Of a DNA stretch of 64,000 nt, positions 8,069 to 16,512 are shown one piece after another. Within the stretch, counting starts at the first letter, position 1; each line of letters starts with the position of its first letter. The notes beneath the pieces were generated by a model. The model was not told the DNA's origin and did not search any database. It was given only the letters and a program-made list of their open reading frames with translations. Origin of the DNA: JAZDJP01 sp043803805 (lineage in GTDB: Bacteria; Planctomycetota; JAZDJP01); the NCBI GenBank assembly GCA_043803805.1, contig JAZDJP010000023.1:19810-83809 (forward strand), in the 5' to 3' direction. The translations under genes were made by a program, and so were the position numbers.

Positions 8069-8797
8069 TCACTTCATCCCGTAATAAATCCCGGGGAGAA
8101 TCATGATCGACGCGTTCGCCGCGGCGTGGACCAGCGTCGGGGCGACCAGCGTCCCCGTCCTCTCGAAAAGGAAGGCAAACAGAACCCCCCCCGCCAACTG
8201 GTTCACGGGAAACGGGATTCCCCCCGCCCCCCCGGCAAAATACATGATAAGGACATGCGCCCCGGCGAAAATCCCCGCGACCGCCGGGATGGTGACCCAG
8301 GACGCGAGGAACGGCCGGAGCGCCCGGTAGAGAAGCCCCAGAAACACGAGATCCTCCACGAGCGGGGAAAACACCCCGGCGGCCAGAACCAGGTCCATGT
8401 CCAGGGCGCGAACGCCCAGCAGGCGCGGGAGCACCATCCGGCCCCGTGCCAGCCACGAAACCCCCTCGACCGCGATCAGCACCGCGCCGACCGCCAGGCA
8501 CGTCAGTGCCGCCCAGCGGAGGGCGCGCCGCCCATCGTGGAACGTCAGCCCGACGGCGGCCAGGCGGGCGCGGCGGATTCCCCGGACGAAAACACACACA
8601 AACAACAAAATCAGCCCGCGATCCACCAGGGTCACCAGGGACAATTGCCACCCCGGCCCGTGCGGACGGACCACACGAAGCAGCGCCGCCTGCTGCCAGT
8701 AGGCGAGGATGAAGATGCCCACCGAAACCGCGAAGGCGATGAGCCGTTCGGCCGTGGTGAGTTCCGTCCGGAGGGTTCTTTCGGGCATCGCCGTCAT
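8069..8797 (-). CDS. CPBP-family membrane protein, degenerate active site (242 aa)
   Basis: Eight or so membrane segments and the CPBP (CAAX protease/bacteriocin-processing) layout. Motif 1 is E148-D149-LVFLG instead of EExxFRG; motif 2 has H181 (FAGAHVL) and motif 3 H224 (VHAAANAS). Loss of the second Glu and of the Arg suggests weak or no protease activity, although Asp might substitute. ATG at 8797 overlaps the HEAT-gene stop (ATGA, 8794-8797), which decides the start against a longer frame. Function in this operon is unknown. Confidence 0.75.
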   Translation of the reverse strand: MTAMPERTLRTELTTAERLIAFAVSVGIFILAYWQQAALLRVVRPHGPGWQLSLVTLVDRGLILLFVCVFVRGIRRARLAAVGLTFHDGRRALRWAALTCLAVGAVLIAVEGVSWLARGRMVLPRLLGVRALDMDLVLAAGVFSPLVEDLVFLGLLYRALRPFLASWVTIPAVAGIFAGAHVLIMYFAGGAGGIPFPVNQLAGGVLFAFLFERTGTLVAPTLVHAAANASIMILPGIYYGMK

Positions 8798-10551
8798 GGC
8801 GCCGTCCCCCCTCCGGCGGGCGCAAGCGGGGTCCGGGACATCCCCATCAACCTCAGACTGTTGTTGGCCTCGTTGCGGACATACCAACCGTCCCGACCGC
8901 GAACGACCTCATGGAGATACGCCGCGGCGGCCGCCTGGCCGAGGCTCCCGAAGGCCCGGGCGGCTTCATATCGAACCAGCAGGGAAGAATCGTTCCGGAG
9001 CCGGTCCGCCAGCACCGCGAGGGCCGCGGGGTCCCCGCTGTCGCCCAGCGCCGCAAGCGCCCAGTAGCGGACACGGACGTCCTCGTCCGCCGTGGCGCGG
9101 ATCAGCGCCGCCGTCACCGCGGGAATCACAACGGGCTTTTTCTCCTGCTGGCGGCGTTTCTCCAGACGATGGGAAAGCACGGCGGCGGCATGATACCGGA
9201 CCGTGGAGGAGGAGGCGGACAGAAAAGACGCCACATCAGCCTCGGTGGCCGTCCGCTCCACCCAAGCCATATCGGCGCGCCGGAATCCCCCGGCGAGATC
9301 CAGGGCCAGGCCGGCCGCCGCGGCGAGCGCCGCGAGGGATGCAATCTGAAACACCCGCCCCCCCTTGAGCAATCCGGCGACCACCGTGCCGGCCACGAGA
9401 ACCAGCGCGGCCAGGGATCCCAAAGGGAGAACGGTGAACGCAGCCACCCCCACCAGGAAATTCAGACGTTCCCATCCCTGCTTTTTCTCCAGACATTCGT
9501 TGAGAAGACGACTGAACCGTTCCATCCCTTCCTTCCCGGGATTCCGGTCGGGGTCGAATTCGGCGCCGCCGACGACGATAAAACACGTTTCACGAATGCC
9601 TTTATCCGTATTCGCCAGGAGTTCCGGCCACACCTTCCCCTTGTCCTTGTCCGGCATGTCGGAAACAATCACCATCGCATCATATCCGCCGCGGGACCAC
9701 TTTTCCGCCGCCTCCGCGCATGTACCCGCCTTGTCAACGAATATATCCCGGCGGGCCAGAAGCAACGATTCCGCCTTGGCGCGACGAATTCCCTCCTCCC
9801 CGGCCAGCAACACCGTTTTCTGCGGGGCGTCAGATGGCGCCTGAATGGGCTGAACGGCGTAAAACGTATGGCGGTAATAATAATCCGGAAGCCCCCGCGT
9901 CGGGACATAGCGCAGAAATACCCGGTCCCGAATCCACACGAAGCCGTCCGTCGCACCGCCTCCCCCCCTGGCCATGCGAATCCCGCCCGCGGCCAGGGTG
10001 ACGACGACCGCCAGCGCCAGAAGCACGGTCATCCCCCGTTTCTCCGACGGATCCGGCGGCGCCGGCAGGAGAAACCGACGCACGCCGGCCATCGCGAGGA
10101 ACGCGGCCATCGGGACGAGAATCCCCGCCGCCAAGTGAAGCCCCCATCGCGGTCCTAAGAGACTCCATCCGGCCACAACGGGGACGACCCCTCCCAGCAC
10201 CAACCATAGTCCCCGAAGGGACCACATCGTGTGAAGAAGAAATGAAAACGCGAGAATGACGCCCGCCGCCCCGCCGAGGAAAAACCCGAGGAACACCCCC
10301 GCCTTCCAGACTTCCCCCGCAGGGAGCGCCGCCACTTCCGCCGAGGCGGGGAAAGCGGCGAACCCGAGTCCCTCGATGACACGGGCCCGCGCTTCGAGGT
10401 GAGGTAGGGAATCCCGCACTAGGATCGTTCCCCATCCCCACACGACCAGCATCGAAATCAAGACGCCGGCGGCGGCGATGAGGAGGCATTCCCCGGCGAA
10501 CGCCGGGGAGGGAAGCCACGAAACGGCATCTCTCCGCAAGTTCATGAACAT
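8794..10551 (-). CDS. Membrane protein with HEAT repeats (585 aa)
   Basis: Unrecognised overall. The N-terminal half has several membrane segments (residues about 15-200). A soluble Rossmann-like middle follows (KTVLLAGEEGIRRAKAESLL, then YDAMVIVSDMPD), then two or three membrane segments near 380-430. The C-terminus has HEAT/PBS-type repeats (VRYHAAAVLSHRLEK, VRVRYWALAALGDSGDPAAL, VRYEAARAFGSLGQAAAA). The middle resembles a spermidine-synthase-like or receiver-like fold but lacks clear motifs. The start is uncertain: ATG at 10551 or 10545, neither with a strong ribosome site. It lies 31 bp after the RND gene and overlaps the CPBP gene by 4 bp. Confidence 0.7.
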   Translation of the reverse strand: MFMNLRRDAVSWLPSPAFAGECLLIAAAGVLISMLVVWGWGTILVRDSLPHLEARARVIEGLGFAAFPASAEVAALPAGEVWKAGVFLGFFLGGAAGVILAFSFLLHTMWSLRGLWLVLGGVVPVVAGWSLLGPRWGLHLAAGILVPMAAFLAMAGVRRFLLPAPPDPSEKRGMTVLLALAVVVTLAAGGIRMARGGGGATDGFVWIRDRVFLRYVPTRGLPDYYYRHTFYAVQPIQAPSDAPQKTVLLAGEEGIRRAKAESLLLARRDIFVDKAGTCAEAAEKWSRGGYDAMVIVSDMPDKDKGKVWPELLANTDKGIRETCFIVVGGAEFDPDRNPGKEGMERFSRLLNECLEKKQGWERLNFLVGVAAFTVLPLGSLAALVLVAGTVVAGLLKGGRVFQIASLAALAAAAGLALDLAGGFRRADMAWVERTATEADVASFLSASSSTVRYHAAAVLSHRLEKRRQQEKKPVVIPAVTAALIRATADEDVRVRYWALAALGDSGDPAALAVLADRLRNDSSLLVRYEAARAFGSLGQAAAAAYLHEVVRGRDGWYVRNEANNSLRLMGMSRTPLAPAGGGTAP

Positions 10552-10582
10552 AAAGACATTTTGGACTGCCACGACGACTTTG

Positions 10583-13500
10583 TCAATTGCCGGTCGTCTC
10601 CGGAATCTCTTCGCGCTTCGCCCCCTCCATCCGCGCAAACAAACTGTAGGCGCAAGGGACGACCAGCAATGTGAGAAGCGTGGAAACCAAGACGCCACCA
10701 ATCACCACGATGGCCATGGGGATGCGGGCCTCCGCCCCGGGCCCGAAAGCGAGGGCCGGCGGCAACGCCGCGGCGATCGTGGACACCGACGTCATGAGGA
10801 TGGGCCGGAGACGGATCGGGCAGGCCTCGAGTAACGCCTCCCTGACCCCCTTCCCCTCCCGGCGCCTCTGGTTGGTGAAATCCACAAGCAGGATGGAATT
10901 CTTTTTCGCGATGCCCATGAGGAGCAGGATCCCAATCATGGAATAGATGTTGATGCTCTTATCGGCCAGCCACAACGCCGTCAGCGCCCCCGTCACACAG
11001 AAGGGAAGGGCAAGAAGCACCGTGAAGGGATGGACAAAACTGTTGAACTGGGAGGCGAGCACCATGTAGGCCACGGCGATCCCGAACGACAGGGCGAACA
11101 ATAATCCCTGAAAGGACTCCCGGAATGTCTGCGCCGATCCGGCCATGACGACATGATACTGCTCGGGCAGGATTTTTCCTCCCAGGTTCTCGATCGTCCG
11201 GAGCACCGCCTGCTGGGAGACGCCCGCCGCCATGTTCGCCGTGATGCCGATGGCGCGCTCGCGTCCCCGACGGGTGATGGACAGCAACGTCGGCTTCTCC
11301 TCGATGCGCACCACATCCGACAGGCGCACCAGTTCACTCCGATTGTTCCGGACATAGTAATTGGCGATGGACCGGGGGGAAGGCCGGTCTTTCGCCTCGG
11401 TCCGGACACGGACGTCATACCGGCGGCCGCCCTCGCTGAATCGCCCCGCCCGAATCCCCCCCACCATGGATTGAACGACAATCCCGATGGATTCCATCGA
11501 GACCCCGCGCTCAAACGCCCGGGCCCGGTCGGGGATGACCTGGATTTCGGGCATCCCCGTCTTGAAATCCGTATCCACATCCGTCACCAAGCCCGTGGCT
11601 TCGAGCTCTTTTCTCATCGTGCCCGACAGTTCCACGAGTTTGTCCCAGTCGGGCCCCCGCACGGTGAATTCCACGGGGAAGCCCCGCATGGTGCCCCCGA
11701 TTCCACTCTGGGAGGGATCCTGGAGGATGACGCGAAGCCCCTTGACGGATTTCAAAGACTCCCGAAGGTCACTCATGATATCCGTATGCGTCATCCGCCG
11801 GCCGTCGTTCCGCCGGGGCCGGTCGGCCGGGGGCTTGAGCGTAATGAATGCCATCCCGGAACTGACATCCCCGCCGCCGAAACCGCCGACAGACGCGAAA
11901 TAATGCTTCACGCCCGGATGGGCCTGGATGATCGCCTCCATTTCCCTGAATCGCCCGTCCGTAAACTCCAGCGACGACCCGATGGCCGCCTGAGCCCGGG
12001 CGATGATCACCGACTGATCCTGGGCCGGGACGAACTCCTTCCGGAGGAGCGGAATGAAAACGAGCGACCCACCAAACAACATCACGGCGATGCCGATCAC
12101 CACCCAGCGCCAGCAAAGCGCCCATCCCAACACCCGCCGGTAGAGAGCGGCGGAACTCCGGAATGCCTTGTCCACCCTCTGGACAAACCTCCCTCCGTGC
12201 CCCACCTCCAGAAATTGCGAACAACGCATCGGGGCGAGCGTCAGGGCCTCCAGCAACGAAAACAACACCGCGACCGATATCGTCACCCCGAACTGGAAGA
12301 AATACCTTCCCATGATTCCGCCCATGAAAATCACAGGAACAAAGATGGCAAGGATCGCGACGGTGGCCGCAACGGCGGCGAATGTGATTTCGCGGGCCCC
12401 GATGACAGCCGCCTGCATCCGGGGCTCCCCCCACTCCCGGTGGCGGACAATGTTCTCCAAAACCATGATGGCGTCGTCCACGACGATCCCGATGGCCAGG
12501 CCCAGCCCGAGGATGGTAAACGTGTTCAGGGTGAATCCCGCGAGATGCAGGATGAAAAACGTCCCGAAGACGGCCGTCGGGATGGCGAGCAGCACATTGA
12601 TCGTCGAGGACCACGACCCGAGGAACACCCAGCAGACGAGGGAAGTGAGCAAGGCTGACAACAGGAGATTAAATTCCAGTTCCCGCACCGACTCCTCGAT
12701 GAACCGCGTCGTGTCGAAATTGAGCCGGAGTTTCATCCCCGCAGGCAGGGACTTCTGCATTTCCTCCAAACGCTCGCGCACACGCCGGGCCACCTCGACG
12801 GCGTTCGATCCCCGTTGTTTCCGGATACCAAGCCCCGTGGAACGCTCCCCCATGACGCGCGCCGAGCGCCGCACGTCCGCAAGCCCGTTCTCCACCCGGG
12901 CCACTTCCCGAAGGGGAATGGGGGCATAGATAATTTCACCCCCGCGCCGGGTGATGAGAATTTTTTCGAACTCGTCCGCGGTCAACGCCTCTCCGTACAC
13001 CCGCACACCGTATTCCTTGACGGACGTCTCGAGCTGACCGGCGGGGATTTCCGCATGTTCCCGGCCGATGGCCGTGAGGATATCCTCCACCGTGAGTTCG
13101 TACCGGGAGAGCTTCTCCGTATCCACCCAGACCCGCAGATTCCGCTCGACGAAACCTCCCAGAAAAATCTCCGCCACGCCGGGGATGGTCTGGAACCGGT
13201 CCTTGAGGGTGTCCTCCGCATAATTCAGCAATTCCTTGAGGGGCCGGTCCCCGGAAAGCCCCAGGAACATGATCGGCTGATCCTCGGGATTGGACTTGCT
13301 GATTTCCGGCGGGTCCATGTCCCGGGGGAGATGCCGCTGGGCCTGGGACAAACGCGCCTGAACGTCCTGAAAGGCAACATCAATATCGCGGGAAAGTTCG
13401 AACTCGATCGTCACCCGCGCGGAGCCCCGGCGGGTGGAACTTGAAATCTCCTTCACCCCGTCCACCAGCGTCATGGCGTCCTCGACGACATCCACCACGT

Positions 13501-13684
13501 CGGACTCCATGATCTCGGGCGCGGCCCCCTCCCACGTCAGGGAAATCGAAATGTACGGAGTGTCCACGTCCGGCAGAAAACTGATGCCGAGCCGCCAAAA
13601 TCCCAACGCCCCGAAGAGAAGCGTCGCCGCCATCAACATCCAGGCGAAGACGGGATTGCGGATGGAAATGTCGGAGAGTTTCAT
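10583..13684 (-). CDS. RND efflux pump permease, HAE1/AcrB type (1033 aa)
   Basis: Proton-driven inner-membrane pump. The start KLSDISIRNPVFAWMLM, twelve membrane segments in two repeats, two large periplasmic loops and the segment GLGLAIGIVVDDAIMVLEN (proton-relay Asp pair in TM4) are typical. Length matches AcrB (about 1040). ATG at 13684 overlaps the TolC-gene stop (ATGA, 13681-13684). The operon supplies regulator, outer-membrane channel and permease, but no membrane-fusion adaptor gene is present between or beside them. The substrate is unknown. Confidence 0.95.
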   Translation of the reverse strand: MKLSDISIRNPVFAWMLMAATLLFGALGFWRLGISFLPDVDTPYISISLTWEGAAPEIMESDVVDVVEDAMTLVDGVKEISSSTRRGSARVTIEFELSRDIDVAFQDVQARLSQAQRHLPRDMDPPEISKSNPEDQPIMFLGLSGDRPLKELLNYAEDTLKDRFQTIPGVAEIFLGGFVERNLRVWVDTEKLSRYELTVEDILTAIGREHAEIPAGQLETSVKEYGVRVYGEALTADEFEKILITRRGGEIIYAPIPLREVARVENGLADVRRSARVMGERSTGLGIRKQRGSNAVEVARRVRERLEEMQKSLPAGMKLRLNFDTTRFIEESVRELEFNLLLSALLTSLVCWVFLGSWSSTINVLLAIPTAVFGTFFILHLAGFTLNTFTILGLGLAIGIVVDDAIMVLENIVRHREWGEPRMQAAVIGAREITFAAVAATVAILAIFVPVIFMGGIMGRYFFQFGVTISVAVLFSLLEALTLAPMRCSQFLEVGHGGRFVQRVDKAFRSSAALYRRVLGWALCWRWVVIGIAVMLFGGSLVFIPLLRKEFVPAQDQSVIIARAQAAIGSSLEFTDGRFREMEAIIQAHPGVKHYFASVGGFGGGDVSSGMAFITLKPPADRPRRNDGRRMTHTDIMSDLRESLKSVKGLRVILQDPSQSGIGGTMRGFPVEFTVRGPDWDKLVELSGTMRKELEATGLVTDVDTDFKTGMPEIQVIPDRARAFERGVSMESIGIVVQSMVGGIRAGRFSEGGRRYDVRVRTEAKDRPSPRSIANYYVRNNRSELVRLSDVVRIEEKPTLLSITRRGRERAIGITANMAAGVSQQAVLRTIENLGGKILPEQYHVVMAGSAQTFRESFQGLLFALSFGIAVAYMVLASQFNSFVHPFTVLLALPFCVTGALTALWLADKSINIYSMIGILLLMGIAKKNSILLVDFTNQRRREGKGVREALLEACPIRLRPILMTSVSTIAAALPPALAFGPGAEARIPMAIVVIGGVLVSTLLTLLVVPCAYSLFARMEGAKREEIPETTGN

Positions 13685-14976
13685 CGCGGATTCTCCCAGG
13701 AGGCGGCCCCGGACGCGGGAGCCCGTCCCGCCGCCACTTCCAGACGTGCCGCCGCGAGAAGCGCCTCCGCCCGCACGGTTTCCCGCTTGAGGCGTGTCTG
13801 GAGCATCTTGTCGAGCCCGGCGAGAACATCCTGATTGGTGGCCCGCCCGAAACGGTATTCCTCCAGGAGAGCGGACACATTGTCCCCCGCCAGGTCCGCC
13901 GCCCTCCGGAACGCCTCCCATTCCGCCACGCCCGCGGCCAGGCGTTCCGCGGCCAGGCGCACCTCCGCCTCGGCCTGGCGAAGGGCCAGATGACTTCCCA
14001 GCTCGGCCGCCCCCCGCCGCGCCTCGGCCTGGCGGATTTTCGACCGGTAGGCCCCGCCGGCATACAGGGGAATCTCCAGGGACAACGTCACATCCCAGTC
14101 CACGTCTTCGGAAAGCCCCTCGCGATGGAGGTAGTAATTGCCCCCAAGATCGAGGGACGGCCAGGGATCGCGGCGGGCCGCGCGGGCAGTCGCCCGGGCG
14201 CCTTCCGCATCCCGGCGGCGCGCCTCGACGTCGGCACGGTATGGACAACGAGCGAGGAAGGGCCCCGTCTCGCGCAACGCCGGATCCGGGAGCTCGGCGG
14301 GGACGAACACCTCCTCCAATCCCGTCAGGAACCGGAGGGGCTCGCGGGCCGCGCGTTCATCCCCCTCGGCGCCCTTCCGGGCGGCCTCGAGTTCGGCCAG
14401 ATACGCCTCCATCGCCAGGACCTCGCTCCTGCGGCTGCGGCCGATTTTTTCGCGATTGCGGAGATCCTCGATCCGTTCCGCGGCGCTTTTCTCGATCTGC
14501 CGGCGGATGTCGAGTTCCTTCCGGCGGACCAGGAGTTCCAGGTAGGCTTGGGCGACGTCCGCGTACAGCAGGTCCAGCGCCCGGCGCTCGTCAAGAACCA
14601 CCGCCTCCCGGCCGGCCTTCGCGGCGCGGATCAGGATGAATTCCCGGAACCCGTGAAACAGGGGCTGTGTCAGGGTGAGCGCCGCCTCGCGCTGTTCGGG
14701 ATCGAATCCGGCGATATCCCTCTGGCGGAAAAGATCCGCACGGGCCGACAGAATCGGCTTGACCCCCGCCCGCATCCCGGCGATTTTCGCCTCGGCCTCG
14801 TTCACCGCCTCCCTCCGGATGGCGAGCGTTTCACTGCGGAGGACGGCCCGTTCAAAGGCCTCGTCCAGCGTAACCACCCGACCGGGGGTGGCCGCGGGCG
14901 CCGGCGCGGGCTCCTCCGCCCGTATGCCCGGGGCAAAGGCCAACATCAACACAAGGACTCTCATCCACCGATTCAT
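13681..14976 (-). CDS. TolC-family outer-membrane efflux protein (431 aa)
   Basis: Outer-membrane channel with a periplasmic alpha-barrel, partner of the adjacent RND permease. It has a short signal peptide (MRVLVLMLAFAPGIRA), then VVTLDEAFERAVLRSETL. Two long coiled-coil helix-rich repeats follow, containing TLTQPLFHGF and LSLEIPLYAGGAYRSKI, the paired OEP strand/turn signatures. It overlaps both neighbours by 4 bp (TetR upstream, RND downstream), so all three are translationally coupled. Confidence 0.93.
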   Translation of the reverse strand: MNRWMRVLVLMLAFAPGIRAEEPAPAPAATPGRVVTLDEAFERAVLRSETLAIRREAVNEAEAKIAGMRAGVKPILSARADLFRQRDIAGFDPEQREAALTLTQPLFHGFREFILIRAAKAGREAVVLDERRALDLLYADVAQAYLELLVRRKELDIRRQIEKSAAERIEDLRNREKIGRSRRSEVLAMEAYLAELEAARKGAEGDERAAREPLRFLTGLEEVFVPAELPDPALRETGPFLARCPYRADVEARRRDAEGARATARAARRDPWPSLDLGGNYYLHREGLSEDVDWDVTLSLEIPLYAGGAYRSKIRQAEARRGAAELGSHLALRQAEAEVRLAAERLAAGVAEWEAFRRAADLAGDNVSALLEEYRFGRATNQDVLAGLDKMLQTRLKRETVRAEALLAAARLEVAAGRAPASGAASWENPR

Positions 14977-15587
14977 TCCGATTCCTCCGTTTTTCGGTCC
15001 CGCCGCGATCCGACGCCATGCAAAAACACCTCGATCACCTCGGCAATTTCCGGACGCCTCGCCAGCCCGCCGGCGAAAAGGGGATTCCGTCCGCGAAGGA
15101 GACTCATCAGAAAATGCGCCTGAACCTCCAGCGGCAGATCGGAACGGACATGACCGTCCTGCAGACCCACCGCGAGCACCTTGGCGACGGCGGCGCGCAA
15201 GGCCTTCCGGCGGGCCTCCAGCGCCCGACGATTCCGCACATGCAGGGCCAGCGCGCGACCCTCGTGCTCCCCCATGATCCGCATCAACGTTCTGCGTCCC
15301 TCAAAAAACCGGCTGATCCTCCCGCACATGGCCCGGAGACGGTTTTCAAACGTCGAACAACCCCCCGGACCGGCGATCCCGGCGATTGTCCGGCAGAGTT
15401 CGTCATGCCCGTGCGTCGCCAGTTGGAAAAACAGGTCGTCCTTGTCCCGGAAATACCGGTAGATCGTGCCCTTTCCCACGTGGGCCGCCCCGGCCACCTC
15501 ATCCAGGGTCACCTCGTGAAACCGCCGGTTGCGGACCATCGCCTCGACGGCGTTCAGGATGGCGACACGTTTTCCACGGACAGGCAT
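14973..15587 (-). CDS. TetR-family repressor of the efflux operon (204 aa)
   Basis: The N-terminal helix-turn-helix reads VTLDEVAGAAHVGKGTIYRYFRDKDDLF, the classic TetR_N recognition region, followed by an all-helical ligand domain. It is the first gene of its own operon, ahead of tolC and the RND gene. The start at 15587 is preferred because GGGGATTTGCCGC precedes it; a GTG at 15605 is an alternative. A perfect palindrome overlapping the promoter indicates autoregulation and co-regulation of the pump. Confidence 0.92.
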   Translation of the reverse strand: MPVRGKRVAILNAVEAMVRNRRFHEVTLDEVAGAAHVGKGTIYRYFRDKDDLFFQLATHGHDELCRTIAGIAGPGGCSTFENRLRAMCGRISRFFEGRRTLMRIMGEHEGRALALHVRNRRALEARRKALRAAVAKVLAVGLQDGHVRSDLPLEVQAHFLMSLLRGRNPLFAGGLARRPEIAEVIEVFLHGVGSRRDRKTEESE

Positions 15588-15606
15588 GCGGCAAATCCCC
15601 GACACG

Positions 15607-15624
15607 ATACTGACCGGTCAGTAT
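15607..15624. promoter_or_regulatory. TetR operator, perfect 18-bp palindrome
   Basis: ATACTGACCGGTCAGTAT is fully self-complementary. It overlaps the -10 box and transcription start of the TetR-tolC-RND promoter, which suits repression by the adjacent TetR protein. Confidence 0.85.
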
Positions 15625-15650
15625 TCTATCGGCGCAACGAATTCTGTCAA
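15623..15650 (-). promoter_or_regulatory. Promoter of TetR-tolC-RND operon
   Basis: On the minus strand TTGACA (15645-15650), 16-bp spacer, TAGAAT (15623-15628). The -10 runs into the palindromic operator. Confidence 0.8.
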
Positions 15651-15846
15651 ATCGAAACCCGCGAACGCGAAAACTGCGTCTTCTTCGGCGCGCCCATGAT
15701 GATGTTCCAAGGCCCACATCGGGATCGGGCCCGACCGGATTCTCGTCACGAGCCTCGCCGCCGGCTATCCGGACGATGCCGCCGTGGTGAACCGGGATGT
15801 TCCCCCGCGGGCGCCCGTGAGCGGATTTGCCACGTGGCCCGCGTAA
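15650..15846 (+). pseudogene. Nitroreductase remnant 1 (C-terminal fragments, frameshifted)
   Basis: One frame reads ENCVFFGAPMMMF (about 15679-15707), like the central FFGAP strand of nitroreductases. After a deletion and a frame change at about 15711, the next frame reads IGPDRILVTSLAAGYPDD then VNRDVPPRAPVSGFATW and ends in TAA at 15844-15846. This corresponds to the family C-terminus (GYPDxDAPxNRxRxxRxPxxEF). The N-terminal two thirds are missing. Family assignment is by recalled motif only. Confidence 0.6.
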
Positions 15847-15959
15847 TCCCGTTGGCAACCGAAAAGTGATTGACAGCAAAAAGCGGGGGGATAGCATCCA
15901 AGGTCCCGGAAGCGCACAAAAGACCGTAATGCCCATGCTTCCGCCATGAAGGACAGATA

Positions 15960-16286
15960 GTGAAAAAGTGTCCATTCTGCGCCGAAGAAATCCAGGACGA
16001 GGCGATAAAGTGCAAACACTGCGGGGAATTCCTGGATAAGGCCAACCCGCCGGCCGCAGCGGGGAAGAAACGTCCATGGTATTTCAGCACATCGTTTATT
16101 GCCATTGCGTTTTGCTGTGTCGGCCCTCTGGTCCTGCCGTTGATCTGGTGGCGCCCACAAACGACGCGGGCATGGAAAACCGCACTGACCGTTGGCATTC
16201 TTGTCCTCAGCTGGATTCTGTTCCGAGTAACGCTCGAATCCATTGAGACCCTCAAACAATACTATGAGTTGATGGGCCGGTTCTAG
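15960..16286 (+). CDS. Zinc-ribbon membrane protein (108 aa)
   Basis: GTG start with AAGGA seven nucleotides upstream. The first 25 residues form a zinc ribbon, CPFCAEE...CKHCGE (two CxxC pairs). A linker and two hydrophobic segments (about residues 42-63 and 70-90) follow, so it is a small inner-membrane protein with a cytoplasmic ribbon. No enzymatic motif; the function is unknown. It lies between two nitroreductase remnants, so the position may be an insertion or duplication site. Confidence 0.8.
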   Translation: MKKCPFCAEEIQDEAIKCKHCGEFLDKANPPAAAGKKRPWYFSTSFIAIAFCCVGPLVLPLIWWRPQTTRAWKTALTVGILVLSWILFRVTLESIETLKQYYELMGRF

Positions 16287-16327
16287 AATGACCGGCCGGC
16301 GGCACCCAACGCCGCGCGGTACGGCGC

Positions 16328-16417
16328 GCCGCCGGCCATCCGGACGAGGCCGCCGCGGTGAATCGGCATGTTCCGGCGCGGGTTTCCGTAGGAGAATTTG
16401 CCACTTGGCAGGAATGA
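16328..16417 (+). pseudogene. Nitroreductase remnant 2 (last ~29 codons)
   Basis: The reading frame gives AAGHPDEAAAVNRHVPAR then VSVGEFATWQE and TGA at 16415-16417. It is clearly homologous to the end of remnant 1 (about 75 % identical over 80 nt) in the same orientation. Nothing upstream continues the gene. Confidence 0.55.
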
Positions 16418-16512
16418 AGCCGTGGCACGTGACACGTGGCCCGTGACTCGAAAAAAACAACACCGAAAAAAACGCAAAGGTTCCAAACTGGTCGTAATTA
16501 ATCGTACCTGAT

